A stretch of DNA of 64,000 nucleotides from Planctomycetia bacterium (lineage in GTDB: Bacteria; Planctomycetota; Phycisphaerae; UBA1845; UTPLA1): contig CP054187.1 of assembly GCA_015200345.1 (NCBI GenBank), positions 3,580,470 to 3,644,469 of the forward strand, in the 5' to 3' direction. Under the pieces are notes generated by a model. That model had not been told where the DNA came from. It did not search any database and saw only the letters and a list, made by a program, of their open reading frames with translations. This document shows positions 9,326 to 17,835 of this stretch, piece after piece. Each line of letters opens with the position of its first letter. Position 1 is the first letter of the stretch. The position numbers were made by a program, and so were the translations under genes.

Positions 9326-9459
9326 GGTGCTCCTCGATTTCCGGTTCTCGACCGGCGCAGGCTGCGCGTTCGCGTTTCGTTTCCCGAGTCAAATAGATTA
9401 CTGCAATGCACGGCTCGTGAAAAGCGGTGCAAACGAGGGTGCATGAGAATGGTTGTGGA

Positions 9460-10989
9460 TCAGGCGAGCGGGCCGACGGCGGCTTCGATTTCGTTGAGGA
9501 ACGCCCGATCCTGCACCAGCGCCAACGCGTTCTGAATGTCTTGTCCAAAGGCCCGATCGGCCGTCGCAAACGGGATGACGCGGCGCACCGCGGCGTGCGC
9601 CGCCAGCGGGCCGATCCCGGGCTTGAGCGGCGCGCGGAAGTCCAATGCCTGCGCAGCGGTGAGTAACTCGATCGCCAGCACGATCTCGGCGTTGTCGATG
9701 GACTGTCGGCATTTCAGCGCGCCGTTGGCGCCCATGCTGACGTGGTCCTCCTGACCGAGACTGGTTGGAATGGAATCGGTGGAGGCCGGCGCGGCCAGCA
9801 GCTTGCACTCGTTCACCAGCGCGGCGGCCGTGTACTGGGGGATCATCAGTCCGCTATTGATTCCGGTGTCGTTGAGCAACAGCGGCGGCAATCCGTCGTG
9901 GCCGGAGAGTAACAAGTAGGTTCGCCGCTCGGAGATGTTGGCCCATTCCGAGAGGGCGATCGCGAGATAGTCGAGCGTCATGGCGAGGGGTTCGCCGTGG
10001 AACAGTCCGCCCGAGATGACCTCGTCGTCGACGAGAACGGGATTGTCCGTGACCGCGCCGGCCTCTCGCTCGAAGACCTCCGTCGCATGCCGCAGCGCAT
10101 CGCGGCAGGCACCGTGAACCTGGGGAATGCAGCGCAGGCTGTAGGGATCCTGCACTTTGTCGCAATTCGCATGAGACGGGAGGATTTCGCTGCGGGCGAG
10201 GAGTTTGCGCATGTTCGAGGCCGTCTCCGCCGCGCCGGGGTGCGGTCGAAGTTGCATCAACCGGTCGTCAAACGGACGAGCACTGCCACGAAGCGCCTCC
10301 AGCGACATGCTCGCGACGAGATCCGCCGTCTTGGCGAGTCGCGCCGCGCGGATTGCAATGGAGGCTGCGTACGCCAGCATGAACTGCGTGCCGTTGATCA
10401 GGGCGAGGCCGTCCTTGGCGGCGAGTTTGACCGGCGCGATGCCGTTCGCCGCGAAGGCCTGTTCGGCGGGGAGGACCTGCCCGTTCGCACGAATCTGCCC
10501 CCGGCCGATGAGCGGGAGGACAAGGTGCGCCAGCGGGGCGAGGTCTCCCGATGCACCGAGTGAGCCGCGTGTGGGGACGACGGGCAGCAGATCCGCGTTG
10601 AGCATGTGAACGAGGCACTCGACGCAAGCGGGCTGCACGCCGCTGGCGCCGCGAGCGAGGGCGTTAATCTTGAAGAGCAGCATCAGGCGCACGAGGTCGT
10701 CTGGCACGGGGGGGCCGACGCCGACGGCGTGGGAGATGAGCAGGTTTTCCTGCAACGTGGTGAGCCGGTCGTTCGGGATGCGGATGTTGCAGAGCTTGCC
10801 GAAACCGGTGTTGACGCCGTAGATCGCGGCGCCGGATGAAATCAGTTTGTCTATTTGACCTCGCGAAGCGGCCATGGCCGCGACGGCCTTGGGAGCGAGG
10901 GTCACACGCAGCGGCTGACCGAGCGTGGCATCCAGCGATTTGAAGGGAATCGGCGAGCCATCGAGGATCAGGGCATGGGGGCTGGTCAT
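9460..10989 (-). CDS. hutH: Histidine ammonia-lyase
   Basis: 509 residues, full family length. The MIO cofactor triad Ala146-Ser147-Gly148 is in RGSLGASGDLAPLAH. Other active-site segments are YGVNTGFGKL (catalytic Tyr), DPYSLRCIPQVHG, and SLGQEDHVSMG. Histidine ammonia-lyase deaminates L-histidine to urocanate, the first step of histidine use. No hutU, hutI or hutG gene is in the window, so the rest of the pathway is elsewhere or absent. It is a single gene, separated by about 134 bases from the gene downstream and 63 bases from the one upstream. Confidence 0.93.
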   Translation of the reverse strand: MTSPHALILDGSPIPFKSLDATLGQPLRVTLAPKAVAAMAASRGQIDKLISSGAAIYGVNTGFGKLCNIRIPNDRLTTLQENLLISHAVGVGPPVPDDLVRLMLLFKINALARGASGVQPACVECLVHMLNADLLPVVPTRGSLGASGDLAPLAHLVLPLIGRGQIRANGQVLPAEQAFAANGIAPVKLAAKDGLALINGTQFMLAYAASIAIRAARLAKTADLVASMSLEALRGSARPFDDRLMQLRPHPGAAETASNMRKLLARSEILPSHANCDKVQDPYSLRCIPQVHGACRDALRHATEVFEREAGAVTDNPVLVDDEVISGGLFHGEPLAMTLDYLAIALSEWANISERRTYLLLSGHDGLPPLLLNDTGINSGLMIPQYTAAALVNECKLLAAPASTDSIPTSLGQEDHVSMGANGALKCRQSIDNAEIVLAIELLTAAQALDFRAPLKPGIGPLAAHAAVRRVIPFATADRAFGQDIQNALALVQDRAFLNEIEAAVGPLA

Positions 10990-11052
10990 GGGTGCGAAGT
11001 ATAAGGAATCGGCGCGCCGGTGTGGAATCGCCGCCGCGAGGTGATCGCGCGA

Positions 11053-13035
11053 TCAGGGCGACGGCGTCAAGCGGGCGGGCGCTCGTGAGGTGAGCGCGTC
11101 AAGCGAGGCACGGGCCTGCCCGTCGGAGGGGTCGATCGCGAGAGCGGCCTGGTAGTGAGCGATGGCGTCATCGAGCCGGCCTTGCCGTTCGGCGATCCAT
11201 CCGAGTCCGCGATGGGCGGGAGCGTAGTCGGGCTTGGTATGGAGGGCGGCGGTGTAATGTGTTTCAGCATCTTCGATTCGATTCTGGCGGGCGCGGGTGT
11301 TGGCAAGATTGAAATGCGCCCGCGCGAGGAGCCGGCGCGGGGTTCGGGGCGTGGCGGCGGTGAGGGCCCGTTCGAATTCGGCGGCTGCGCCGGTGAGATC
11401 GTTCAGGTCCGTCAGGGCATTGCCTAGCTGGATGGACGATTCGATTTCGTGAGGCGCGGCGGCTTGGGCACGGCGGTACAGCGCGATCGCGTCCTGTATA
11501 CGACCGGCGTCGTGCAGCAGTCGGCCGAGGTTGTAGAGGGCGTCGGCATGGTTGGGATCGAGCCGGAGGGCGGTCTCGAAGGCGCGGCGGGCGTCATCGT
11601 CGCGGCCGGCGAGGCTCAAGGCGTTGCCGAGGTTGTTGAAGGCGCGGGCGTTGGTGGGTTGTTTGACGGTGACGTTGGTCCACATGGTGATGGGGTCGCG
11701 GTAATCGCGATTGCGCAGGAAGGTAAGCGTCATCAGGCAAGCCGTGGCGAGCATGACGAGCGGGATGCGGGCGCGTCGCCATGGATGGCGCATCGCGCGA
11801 TGAACGGCGACGACGACGATGGCGATGATCGGCGCGAGCGGCAGGTACATGCGGTGCTCGAAGATCACGTCCTTGATGGGAATGAAGCTGGATGTCGGCG
11901 CCAGCAGGATAAAGAACGCCAGCAAGGCAAAGCCGAGCGCGTGGCGGCGCAGCGCTGTGATGGCGGCCGTTCCCAGCAATGCGAGAATGACCAGTCCCTG
12001 GGGGACGAATTGCATCGGCGTGCGCGCAACCGGCCAGTCGTAATCGAGGCAGAGCGGATGCGGCCAGAGCGTGAGCCGAAGGTAGTGAAGAATGACGCCG
12101 GCCTGGGTTTTGAGATAGTCAAGTGGCGAAATGCCTTTGAAGGCGAAGCCGGTCGCGGCATACGGGTCGGCTCCGACGGCCGCGGCGAACGTGCCGCCTG
12201 CCAAGGGGACGATCCACGCTGCGGCGATCAACAGATGGACGGGCCAGCGATGAATGGCGCTCGTTCCCTGGCGAGGCGCGATCACGATCCAATCAAAAAG
12301 GAAGAGGATGATCGGCATGACCAGGGCGGTTTGCTTGGTGGCCATGCCCAAGGCGCAAGCGCCTGCGGCGACGCTGGCCCAGCCGAACCGGCTCCGGGTC
12401 GCACGGCGTGGGCTGTTACGCTCGGCGGCGGTGGCGGCGCGGTGAAAGGCGTAGAGGGCAACCAGACAGAACAGTGCGGCGAGCGATTCGGTCCGTTGCA
12501 CGATGTAGGTGACTGCCTGGGTCTGGAGCGGATGCACGAGCCAGAAGAGGGCAATGACCAGTGCGAGGGATGACGCACTCGCGGTCTGGAGTGCCGGGTC
12601 CGGTGGTAGGTCCGAGCGAAGCATCGAGAAGACGCGACGCAGGATAGCAAACAGCGTCAGACCCGCCAGGAGATGGATGACGAAGTTGACGACGTGGTAG
12701 CCGATCGGTTCGAGGCCGCCGACGGCGTAGTTGAGGGCGAACGAAAGGGAGGCCACCGGCCGCGTGTTGTTGTCAAAAAAACGCGACCAGGGGCGCAACG
12801 AAGTGATCGTTTCATTCTGCGTGATTTCTGCGGCATCGTCGAAGAGGAAGGCGCCTCCAAAGCCGGGCAGATAGGCGATCATCGCTGCCGTGGCCAGGAT
12901 CAGGCAGGCGACGGGAACAGGGATGCGAGCCGGTGCGGGGTCGCGTGCCGACTCGTCCGAAACCGGCGCCGCGGCGCGGTGAGGCTGCGGATTCGTATGT
13001 GAGTTGGGCGAGCGTCGGCGTGCGCGTCGAGCCAT
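11053..13035 (-). CDS. TMTC-like multi-pass membrane protein with TPR domain
   Basis: About 660 residues. The N-terminal 390 residues hold many membrane spans and the GT-C-like first-loop motif FLFDDAAEITQN, resembling TMTC and PMT-type O-mannosyltransferases. The C-terminal part carries about five to six tetratricopeptide repeats (for example FETALRLDPNHADALYNLG, HYQAALAIDPSDGQARASL). In this class the Asp pair of the first loop usually contacts the lipid-linked sugar donor. ATG 13035 is preferred since earlier codons run into the divergent glycosyltransferase gene. It is a paralogue of the gene at 17836-19941. A role in protein glycosylation is inferred. Confidence 0.78.
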   Translation of the reverse strand: MARRARRRSPNSHTNPQPHRAAAPVSDESARDPAPARIPVPVACLILATAAMIAYLPGFGGAFLFDDAAEITQNETITSLRPWSRFFDNNTRPVASLSFALNYAVGGLEPIGYHVVNFVIHLLAGLTLFAILRRVFSMLRSDLPPDPALQTASASSLALVIALFWLVHPLQTQAVTYIVQRTESLAALFCLVALYAFHRAATAAERNSPRRATRSRFGWASVAAGACALGMATKQTALVMPIILFLFDWIVIAPRQGTSAIHRWPVHLLIAAAWIVPLAGGTFAAAVGADPYAATGFAFKGISPLDYLKTQAGVILHYLRLTLWPHPLCLDYDWPVARTPMQFVPQGLVILALLGTAAITALRRHALGFALLAFFILLAPTSSFIPIKDVIFEHRMYLPLAPIIAIVVVAVHRAMRHPWRRARIPLVMLATACLMTLTFLRNRDYRDPITMWTNVTVKQPTNARAFNNLGNALSLAGRDDDARRAFETALRLDPNHADALYNLGRLLHDAGRIQDAIALYRRAQAAAPHEIESSIQLGNALTDLNDLTGAAAEFERALTAATPRTPRRLLARAHFNLANTRARQNRIEDAETHYTAALHTKPDYAPAHRGLGWIAERQGRLDDAIAHYQAALAIDPSDGQARASLDALTSRAPARLTPSP

Positions 13036-13199
13036 GATGGCGCGTACGATACCGCGGGAATCGGGCGGCAGCACGCCGGCGCATGGTCCGAATGGGACGC
13101 CGTCGGCTCGGAACCAAGGCGGTAGAATGGTCGATAGAAAGACCAGAGAAAGACCGGGGCAGCCGACCCGCGCCGGGACGGAGACCTCGCGACCATGCC

Positions 13200-13928
13200 A
13201 TGATTTCATCGCCGCAGCCAGCTTCTGATTGTGCCTTGCTGCCCGACTCCGTTCGGAAGCAGACATACGTCATCATCGCGGCATACAACGAGGCGTCGGC
13301 GATCGAGGGCGTCGCGCGCGGCGTGCTGGAATACGTCGATCACGTCGTCGTGGTCGACGATGGGTCCAGGGATGCGACCTTTGAAGCGGCCGGCCGCGTC
13401 ACGCCCCATGTGTTGCGTCACGCGATAAATCGGGGCCAGGGCGCGGCGCTTCAAACGGGCATCGACTACGCTCTGCGCCGCGGCGCGGAATACCTCGTCA
13501 CGTTCGACGCCGACGGCCAGCACCAGGCCGAGGACCTCCCCGCGATGATCGGTCCGATCGCGGCTGGCGAGTGCGACATTACGCTGGGTTCGCGGTTTCT
13601 GGGCGAGGCGGAAAACGTTCCGATGACGCGGCGATGGATGTTGCGTCTGGGCGTTGTGTTTACATGGTTGACGAGCGGCAAGCGTCTGACCGACACGCAC
13701 AACGGGTTTCGCGCGTTTTCGCGCCGCGCGGCCGAGCGGATACACATCACGCTTGACGGCATGGCGCACGCCAGCGAGCTGCTGGATCAGGTGGCGTCGA
13801 GTGGTCTGCCGTTCCGTGAGGTGCCGGTACGGATTCGCTACACGGAATACTCGCTTGCAAAGGGACAATCGTCGCGCGGGGCGCTGCGCATTGTGATGCA
13901 ATATCTGCTTGGAAGGGTGATTCGATGA
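13200..13928 (+). CDS. GT2 glycosyltransferase, dolichol-phosphate-mannose-synthase-like
   Basis: A 242-residue GT-A fold enzyme: YVIIAAYNEASAI, then VVVVDDGSRDAT, NRGQGAALQTGI and the metal-binding FDADGQHQ. This pattern is typical of polyprenyl-phosphate glycosyltransferases that charge an undecaprenyl or dolichol carrier with a sugar. The stop codon overlaps the start of the DUF2304 gene by four bases (ATGA), a pairing seen in many genomes. Such donors could feed the TMTC-like protein encoded divergently. Confidence 0.87.
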   Translation: MISSPQPASDCALLPDSVRKQTYVIIAAYNEASAIEGVARGVLEYVDHVVVVDDGSRDATFEAAGRVTPHVLRHAINRGQGAALQTGIDYALRRGAEYLVTFDADGQHQAEDLPAMIGPIAAGECDITLGSRFLGEAENVPMTRRWMLRLGVVFTWLTSGKRLTDTHNGFRAFSRRAAERIHITLDGMAHASELLDQVASSGLPFREVPVRIRYTEYSLAKGQSSRGALRIVMQYLLGRVIR

Positions 13929-14281
13929 ATTACTTTCAACTGGTCGTGCTGGCGGTCCTGGCGGGGTTGCTGGCAGTGAACATTGTCTGCGTCGTGCGCG
14001 GCTGGACGACGAAACGCGCAAGCCTGCTTTGGGCTTCGCTGTGCGTGCTGGCGGGCGTCGCGACGGCCTGGCCCGCGTCGACGGGGTGGGTGGCGCAGCG
14101 TTTGGGAATCGGGCGTGGCGCGGACCTTGTTTTCTATTGCGCCGTGGTGGTAATGATGATCGGCTTTTGGATGGTCTATCTGCGTCTGCGCCATCTGGGG
14201 CGCGAGATGACGCAACTGGTGCGGCACCTGGCGATTGTGGAGGCGGAGCGCCGGACGACGCGCGGGCCGGATGTCAGTTGA
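13925..14281 (+). CDS. DUF2304 small membrane protein
   Basis: 118 residues with three predicted membrane spans (about 5-25, 33-52, 68-90) and a basic, charged tail. The size and layout fit DUF2304, small proteins encoded directly after GT2 polyprenyl-phosphate glycosyltransferases, and this gene overlaps such a gene by four bases. They are thought to anchor or assist the glycosyltransferase at the membrane; the biochemical role is not settled. The 3' end overlaps the convergent Cys-repeat protein gene by 8 bases. Confidence 0.75.
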   Translation: MNYFQLVVLAVLAGLLAVNIVCVVRGWTTKRASLLWASLCVLAGVATAWPASTGWVAQRLGIGRGADLVFYCAVVVMMIGFWMVYLRLRHLGREMTQLVRHLAIVEAERRTTRGPDVS

Positions 14282-15602
14282 CGCAGCTGCCCGTGAGCAG
14301 GCAGTTGACGAACGCCGTCAGATCGCTGGACGAGAGCGTATTGTTCCCGTCGAAATCGGCGGCGCAGGCGCTGGGGGAGCCGGGCGCGCTGGGGTTCAGC
14401 CATTCTTCGACGTAGCCGCTGATGTCGCCGCCGTTGCGAAGGGTGTCGAAGTTCATGTCACCCTTCAGGACACCGGCGCAAAGATTCTGGCACGCGTCGG
14501 CGATGCTGTCGCCGTTGCCGTCGGAGCAGTCGGTCGGGTAACCCTTCCAGGAGGCATTGGGAATCTGACCGCACTCCGCCTGGGTGATGAACAGGCAGAA
14601 ATTGTTCGCCAGACAGCACGCTGCGTTCGGCTGTGGGCAACTGACGTTCTGGCAAAGCGAATTGTTGCCTTGCCAGATGCCGCCGAGGTTCTCGCATTCA
14701 CTGGGAGACGTGCCGTCGACGCAGACGCCGTCGGGCCGGCAGCAGGCGCCATCGGGGAAACAGATCGTCGTCGCGCAGGTCGTGCCGAGACCCTGTGGGA
14801 AGCCGCCGGCTCCATTGCAATTCGAGAGCGACAGATCAACACAGCCCGACGGCTGGAAACAACAGGCCTGGTTGCAGGCGCTGGTCGTGCAGGTGCTGTT
14901 CGGGCCTTTCCACAGGCCGCCCTGCTGCTGGCACTGGCTAAGAGTCAGGTTCGGGACGCAATTGCCATTCGGAACGCAGCACGCGCCGGGCGTGTCGGTG
15001 CAATCGACGACCGCTCGGATGATAAAATCGCCGCTGACGCCAAGGAAACAGGAGTTAAACCATGCGCTCGGTGGAATCGCGAAGATTCCGTTCTTCTGCG
15101 GCTGGCACCCGGAGCCGACGTCGGTGCAGACGCTGGGGCCGTTGGTCGGGCTGGGGTTGTTCGCGAACTGGAAGCTCACGACGAACCGCTGGCCATTGGT
15201 AACGGGAATGCTGATCGGGATGGTCTGTTGTTCGTCAATGTATCGAAACTCATTGATGGCGTTGTCGGTCATCACGGGTCCTTCGAGCGTCAACAGGACC
15301 GGGCCGGGCGTCGGGAAGGTGCCGTCGGCATGGATGGTAATGTTCTCTTCGAGGCTCTGACCGGTGGTGCCCGATACCGATCGCCAGAGGATCTGAACGG
15401 CGACGATGTTGCCGCCGCAGGGCGAGGTGAGCCATGCGGCCGCGCGTTCGTTCGCGACAAAACCCGCCTGCACGTTGACGTTTCCCGGCGGGTCAAAACT
15501 GTCGTTGCGGACGACGACTTCGTTCGCGTGGGTCGTTTGAAGAGCAAGCGCCAGCAGGATGGTGCCAGCGCATCCGAACGGAAACCCGGACTTGGATTGC
15601 AT
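14274..15602 (-). CDS. Secreted Cys-rich-repeat protein with dockerin-like tail
   Basis: 442 residues starting MQSKSGFPFG with a signal peptide ending THA. Residues about 20-210 form a beta-rich domain without a family I recognise. Four tandem Cys-rich units of about 37 residues follow (about 215-365), each opening with ACC, having a central C and an aromatic-Gly (GGLWKG, GGFPQG, GGIWQG, ASWKG), and a closing Cys. The tail has two EF-hand-like loops (GDMNFDTLRNGGD, ADFDGNNTLSSSD), like the tails of two other proteins in this window. Presumably exported and disulphide-bonded. An ATG seven codons upstream is a less likely start. Confidence 0.75.
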   Translation of the reverse strand: MQSKSGFPFGCAGTILLALALQTTHANEVVVRNDSFDPPGNVNVQAGFVANERAAAWLTSPCGGNIVAVQILWRSVSGTTGQSLEENITIHADGTFPTPGPVLLTLEGPVMTDNAINEFRYIDEQQTIPISIPVTNGQRFVVSFQFANNPSPTNGPSVCTDVGSGCQPQKNGIFAIPPSAWFNSCFLGVSGDFIIRAVVDCTDTPGACCVPNGNCVPNLTLSQCQQQGGLWKGPNSTCTTSACNQACCFQPSGCVDLSLSNCNGAGGFPQGLGTTCATTICFPDGACCRPDGVCVDGTSPSECENLGGIWQGNNSLCQNVSCPQPNAACCLANNFCLFITQAECGQIPNASWKGYPTDCSDGNGDSIADACQNLCAGVLKGDMNFDTLRNGGDISGYVEEWLNPSAPGSPSACAADFDGNNTLSSSDLTAFVNCLLTGSCVN

Positions 15603-15639
15603 TCTCGTCACCCTCACCCTCACGAGCTTGTTTCAAAAC

Positions 15640-15677
15640 ACGGCTGCACGGCTGCACGGCTGCCACACACGGCTGCC
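15640..15677. repeat. Short tandem repeat (ACGGCTGC units)
   Basis: Three consecutive copies of ACGGCTGC (15640-15663) are followed after six bases by a near copy (ACGGCTGCC). The tract lies just upstream of the Cys-repeat protein gene, within its likely leader or promoter region. Nothing shows a function. Confidence 0.5.
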
Positions 15678-15822
15678 ACGATCCAGCCGATTACTCAATT
15701 GTTACAGAACGGCGGCGTGAAATCAATGGTTTTGACCATTGGAATCCCGCTGAACCGCTTGCGGGGCTGTGTGTTATCACGAATCAACAAGCGGCGGGTA
15801 TACACGGACCCCGAACCATGCG

Positions 15823-16395
15823 TCAGAGCCGCGAACGGAGTTGCTTGAGAAACCCAATCAGAACAGGTCGAGGGAGCACAGGCAGACCGTAGGCGTTGGA
15901 ATCGTCGCGAGCGATTTCATCGAGGGCGATCAGGGCGGCGTTCTTGTGCTTAGCGAGCTGGGCGGCGAATTCGTCGGCTTGTTCGAGCTTGCCGGCGCTC
16001 ATGGCGTCGACAAAACGAACAATGAGCAGGGCGACTTCTTTGGAGGTGACCGCGCTGTTGGAGGCGGACGGTCCGGATCCGGCCGGGAAGGATCGTTGCG
16101 TACCAGTCGACGCAGGATTGCCCGTGCGCGTCGAGGGTTTGCCGCTGGATTCTCCGGGAATGCTTCGTTCGTGAAGCAACCGGCGTTGAAAGGCGGCGTC
16201 TTCCAATGCGGCCTTTTTGCGGCGTTGCTCTTCGGCATCGTCAATCGGCGCGAGATCGAGTTCGTCATCCTCGGTCACGGGCCGCGGGATGTAATTGACG
16301 CCCTGGCAGTGCGGGCATTTGCCCATTTTTCCGGCGGCTTCATCCGGCGCCTTGATCAAGTGGTTGCAATGCGTGCAGTGGATTTCAATGGGCAT
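15823..16395 (-). CDS. Small protein with N-terminal zinc ribbon
   Basis: 190 residues. The N-terminus has a CxxC-x16-CxxC zinc ribbon (C7, C10, C27, C30; HCTHC and KCPHCQG). A charged linker, a low-complexity Ser/Thr/Pro/Gly segment (about 80-115) and a helical C-terminal domain of about 70 residues (SKEVALLIVRFVDAMSAGK) follow. No family name can be given to the C-terminal domain. ATG start; 16 bases downstream of der on the same strand, so probably co-transcribed with it. Confidence 0.6.
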   Translation of the reverse strand: MPIEIHCTHCNHLIKAPDEAAGKMGKCPHCQGVNYIPRPVTEDDELDLAPIDDAEEQRRKKAALEDAAFQRRLLHERSIPGESSGKPSTRTGNPASTGTQRSFPAGSGPSASNSAVTSKEVALLIVRFVDAMSAGKLEQADEFAAQLAKHKNAALIALDEIARDDSNAYGLPVLPRPVLIGFLKQLRSRL

Positions 16396-16411
16396 GGGCA
16401 GTGACCTGCCT

Positions 16412-17782
16412 TCAGGCGTTGTCCGGCCCCGCGCCGCGAGCGGGTGCTCCCCGCGAAGCGCCCTCGCGCGACTCCCTGGCCCGCCAGATTAATCGTATCG
16501 GGACTTCCTCGAAGGGTAAAGCTTCGCGAATGCGCTTTTCCACGAATCGGCGGTACTGCTCCTTGATCAGCGCCGTGTTGTTCACAAACAAGACGATGGT
16601 CGGCGGCGCCACCGAGATTTGCGTCGCGTAGTACAGCTTCGGTTGCCCGCCGTGCTTGCCGGCCATCGGCTGCTGCGCGGCGACGGCCTCTTCGATGACG
16701 CGATTGAGCTGGCCGGTCGTGACGCGCTGCCGCGCCTGATTGAAAAGCGACTGCGCAAGTTCGATGGTCGATCGAATGTTGCGGCCGGCGACGGCAGTCG
16801 TGAAGGCGATGGGGGCGTAAGCCAGGTGGGGCATCGTCTTGGAGAGATACTCGCCGTAGGCTTCGGCGTCGGCGCGGCCCTTGGCGAGGTCCCACTTGTT
16901 GATGACCAGCACGCAGGGTTTGAACTCCTCGACAATGTAACCGGCGAGTTTCTTGTCCACGTCGCTGATGGGAACGGTGGCGTCAATGAGAAAGAGCGCG
17001 ACGTCGCTTCGTCGGATCGAGGCGAGGGCGCGGCTGTAGCCGTAGAATTCGACATCCGTCTTGTGCTTGCCTTTCTTCATCAGCCCGGCGGTGTCGATGG
17101 CGAGGAACTCGCGGCCATCGAGGTTGACGCGCACGTCGATGCTGTCGCGCGTGGTGCCGGGGACTTCGGAGACGATGACCCGCTCCTCGCCGGCCAGGGC
17201 GTTGATGAAGGTGCTTTTGCCGACGTTCCGCCGCCCGACGAGACAGAGCTTCATCACCGGGTCGGGGGCTTTGTCCGGCGCGAGATCGCCGACGCGCTCA
17301 AGGATCAGCTCCATGAGTTCGCGGCGATGGCGCGCGTGCAGCGCCGAGACGCAGAACGGTTCGCCGAAGCCCAGCGCGATGAAATGCCCGGCGAGATGTT
17401 CGATCGCCTCGGTGTCGGCCTTGTTGGCCACGAGTTGTACGGGCGTCTTGACGCCGCGCAGCAGCCGGGCGACTTCCAAATCCAGCGGGGTGATCTCGGC
17501 GCGGATGTCGACGACGAACAGAATGAGCGCCGCGCCGTCGATGGCGAAGCGAATTTGCTGTTCGACGTGTTCGGTGAGATTGTCCTGATCTTCGATTCCG
17601 TAGCCGCCGGTGTCGATCAGCTCGAAATAGCGGTCATCCAGATCGCAGACGGCCGAGACGCGATCGCGCGTGACGCCGGGCGTGGGATCGACAATGCTGA
17701 CTCGGCGACGCGCCAGCAGGTTCAGCAGCGAGCTTTTGCCGACGTTCGGCCGGCCGACAATGGCAACCACAGGCAATGACAT
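16412..17782 (-). CDS. der: Ribosome-associated GTPase Der (EngA)
   Basis: 456 residues beginning MSLPVVAIVGRPNVGKSS. Two tandem GTPase domains are clear: the first G1 is GRPNVGKSS with DTGGYG and NKAD; the second is GRRNVGKST with DTAGL and NKWD. A C-terminal KH-like domain ends in basic residues. Der is essential for 50S ribosomal subunit assembly. The start at 17782 is chosen because it begins directly with the first G domain; codons upstream read as low-complexity sequence. Confidence 0.95.
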   Translation of the reverse strand: MSLPVVAIVGRPNVGKSSLLNLLARRRVSIVDPTPGVTRDRVSAVCDLDDRYFELIDTGGYGIEDQDNLTEHVEQQIRFAIDGAALILFVVDIRAEITPLDLEVARLLRGVKTPVQLVANKADTEAIEHLAGHFIALGFGEPFCVSALHARHRRELMELILERVGDLAPDKAPDPVMKLCLVGRRNVGKSTFINALAGEERVIVSEVPGTTRDSIDVRVNLDGREFLAIDTAGLMKKGKHKTDVEFYGYSRALASIRRSDVALFLIDATVPISDVDKKLAGYIVEEFKPCVLVINKWDLAKGRADAEAYGEYLSKTMPHLAYAPIAFTTAVAGRNIRSTIELAQSLFNQARQRVTTGQLNRVIEEAVAAQQPMAGKHGGQPKLYYATQISVAPPTIVLFVNNTALIKEQYRRFVEKRIREALPFEEVPIRLIWRARESREGASRGAPARGAGPDNA

Positions 17783-17835
17783 GCCGGGATTGTAAGGGCG
17801 ATGCGCGTTAAACGGGGGGTTCCCCTCGCGAACGC

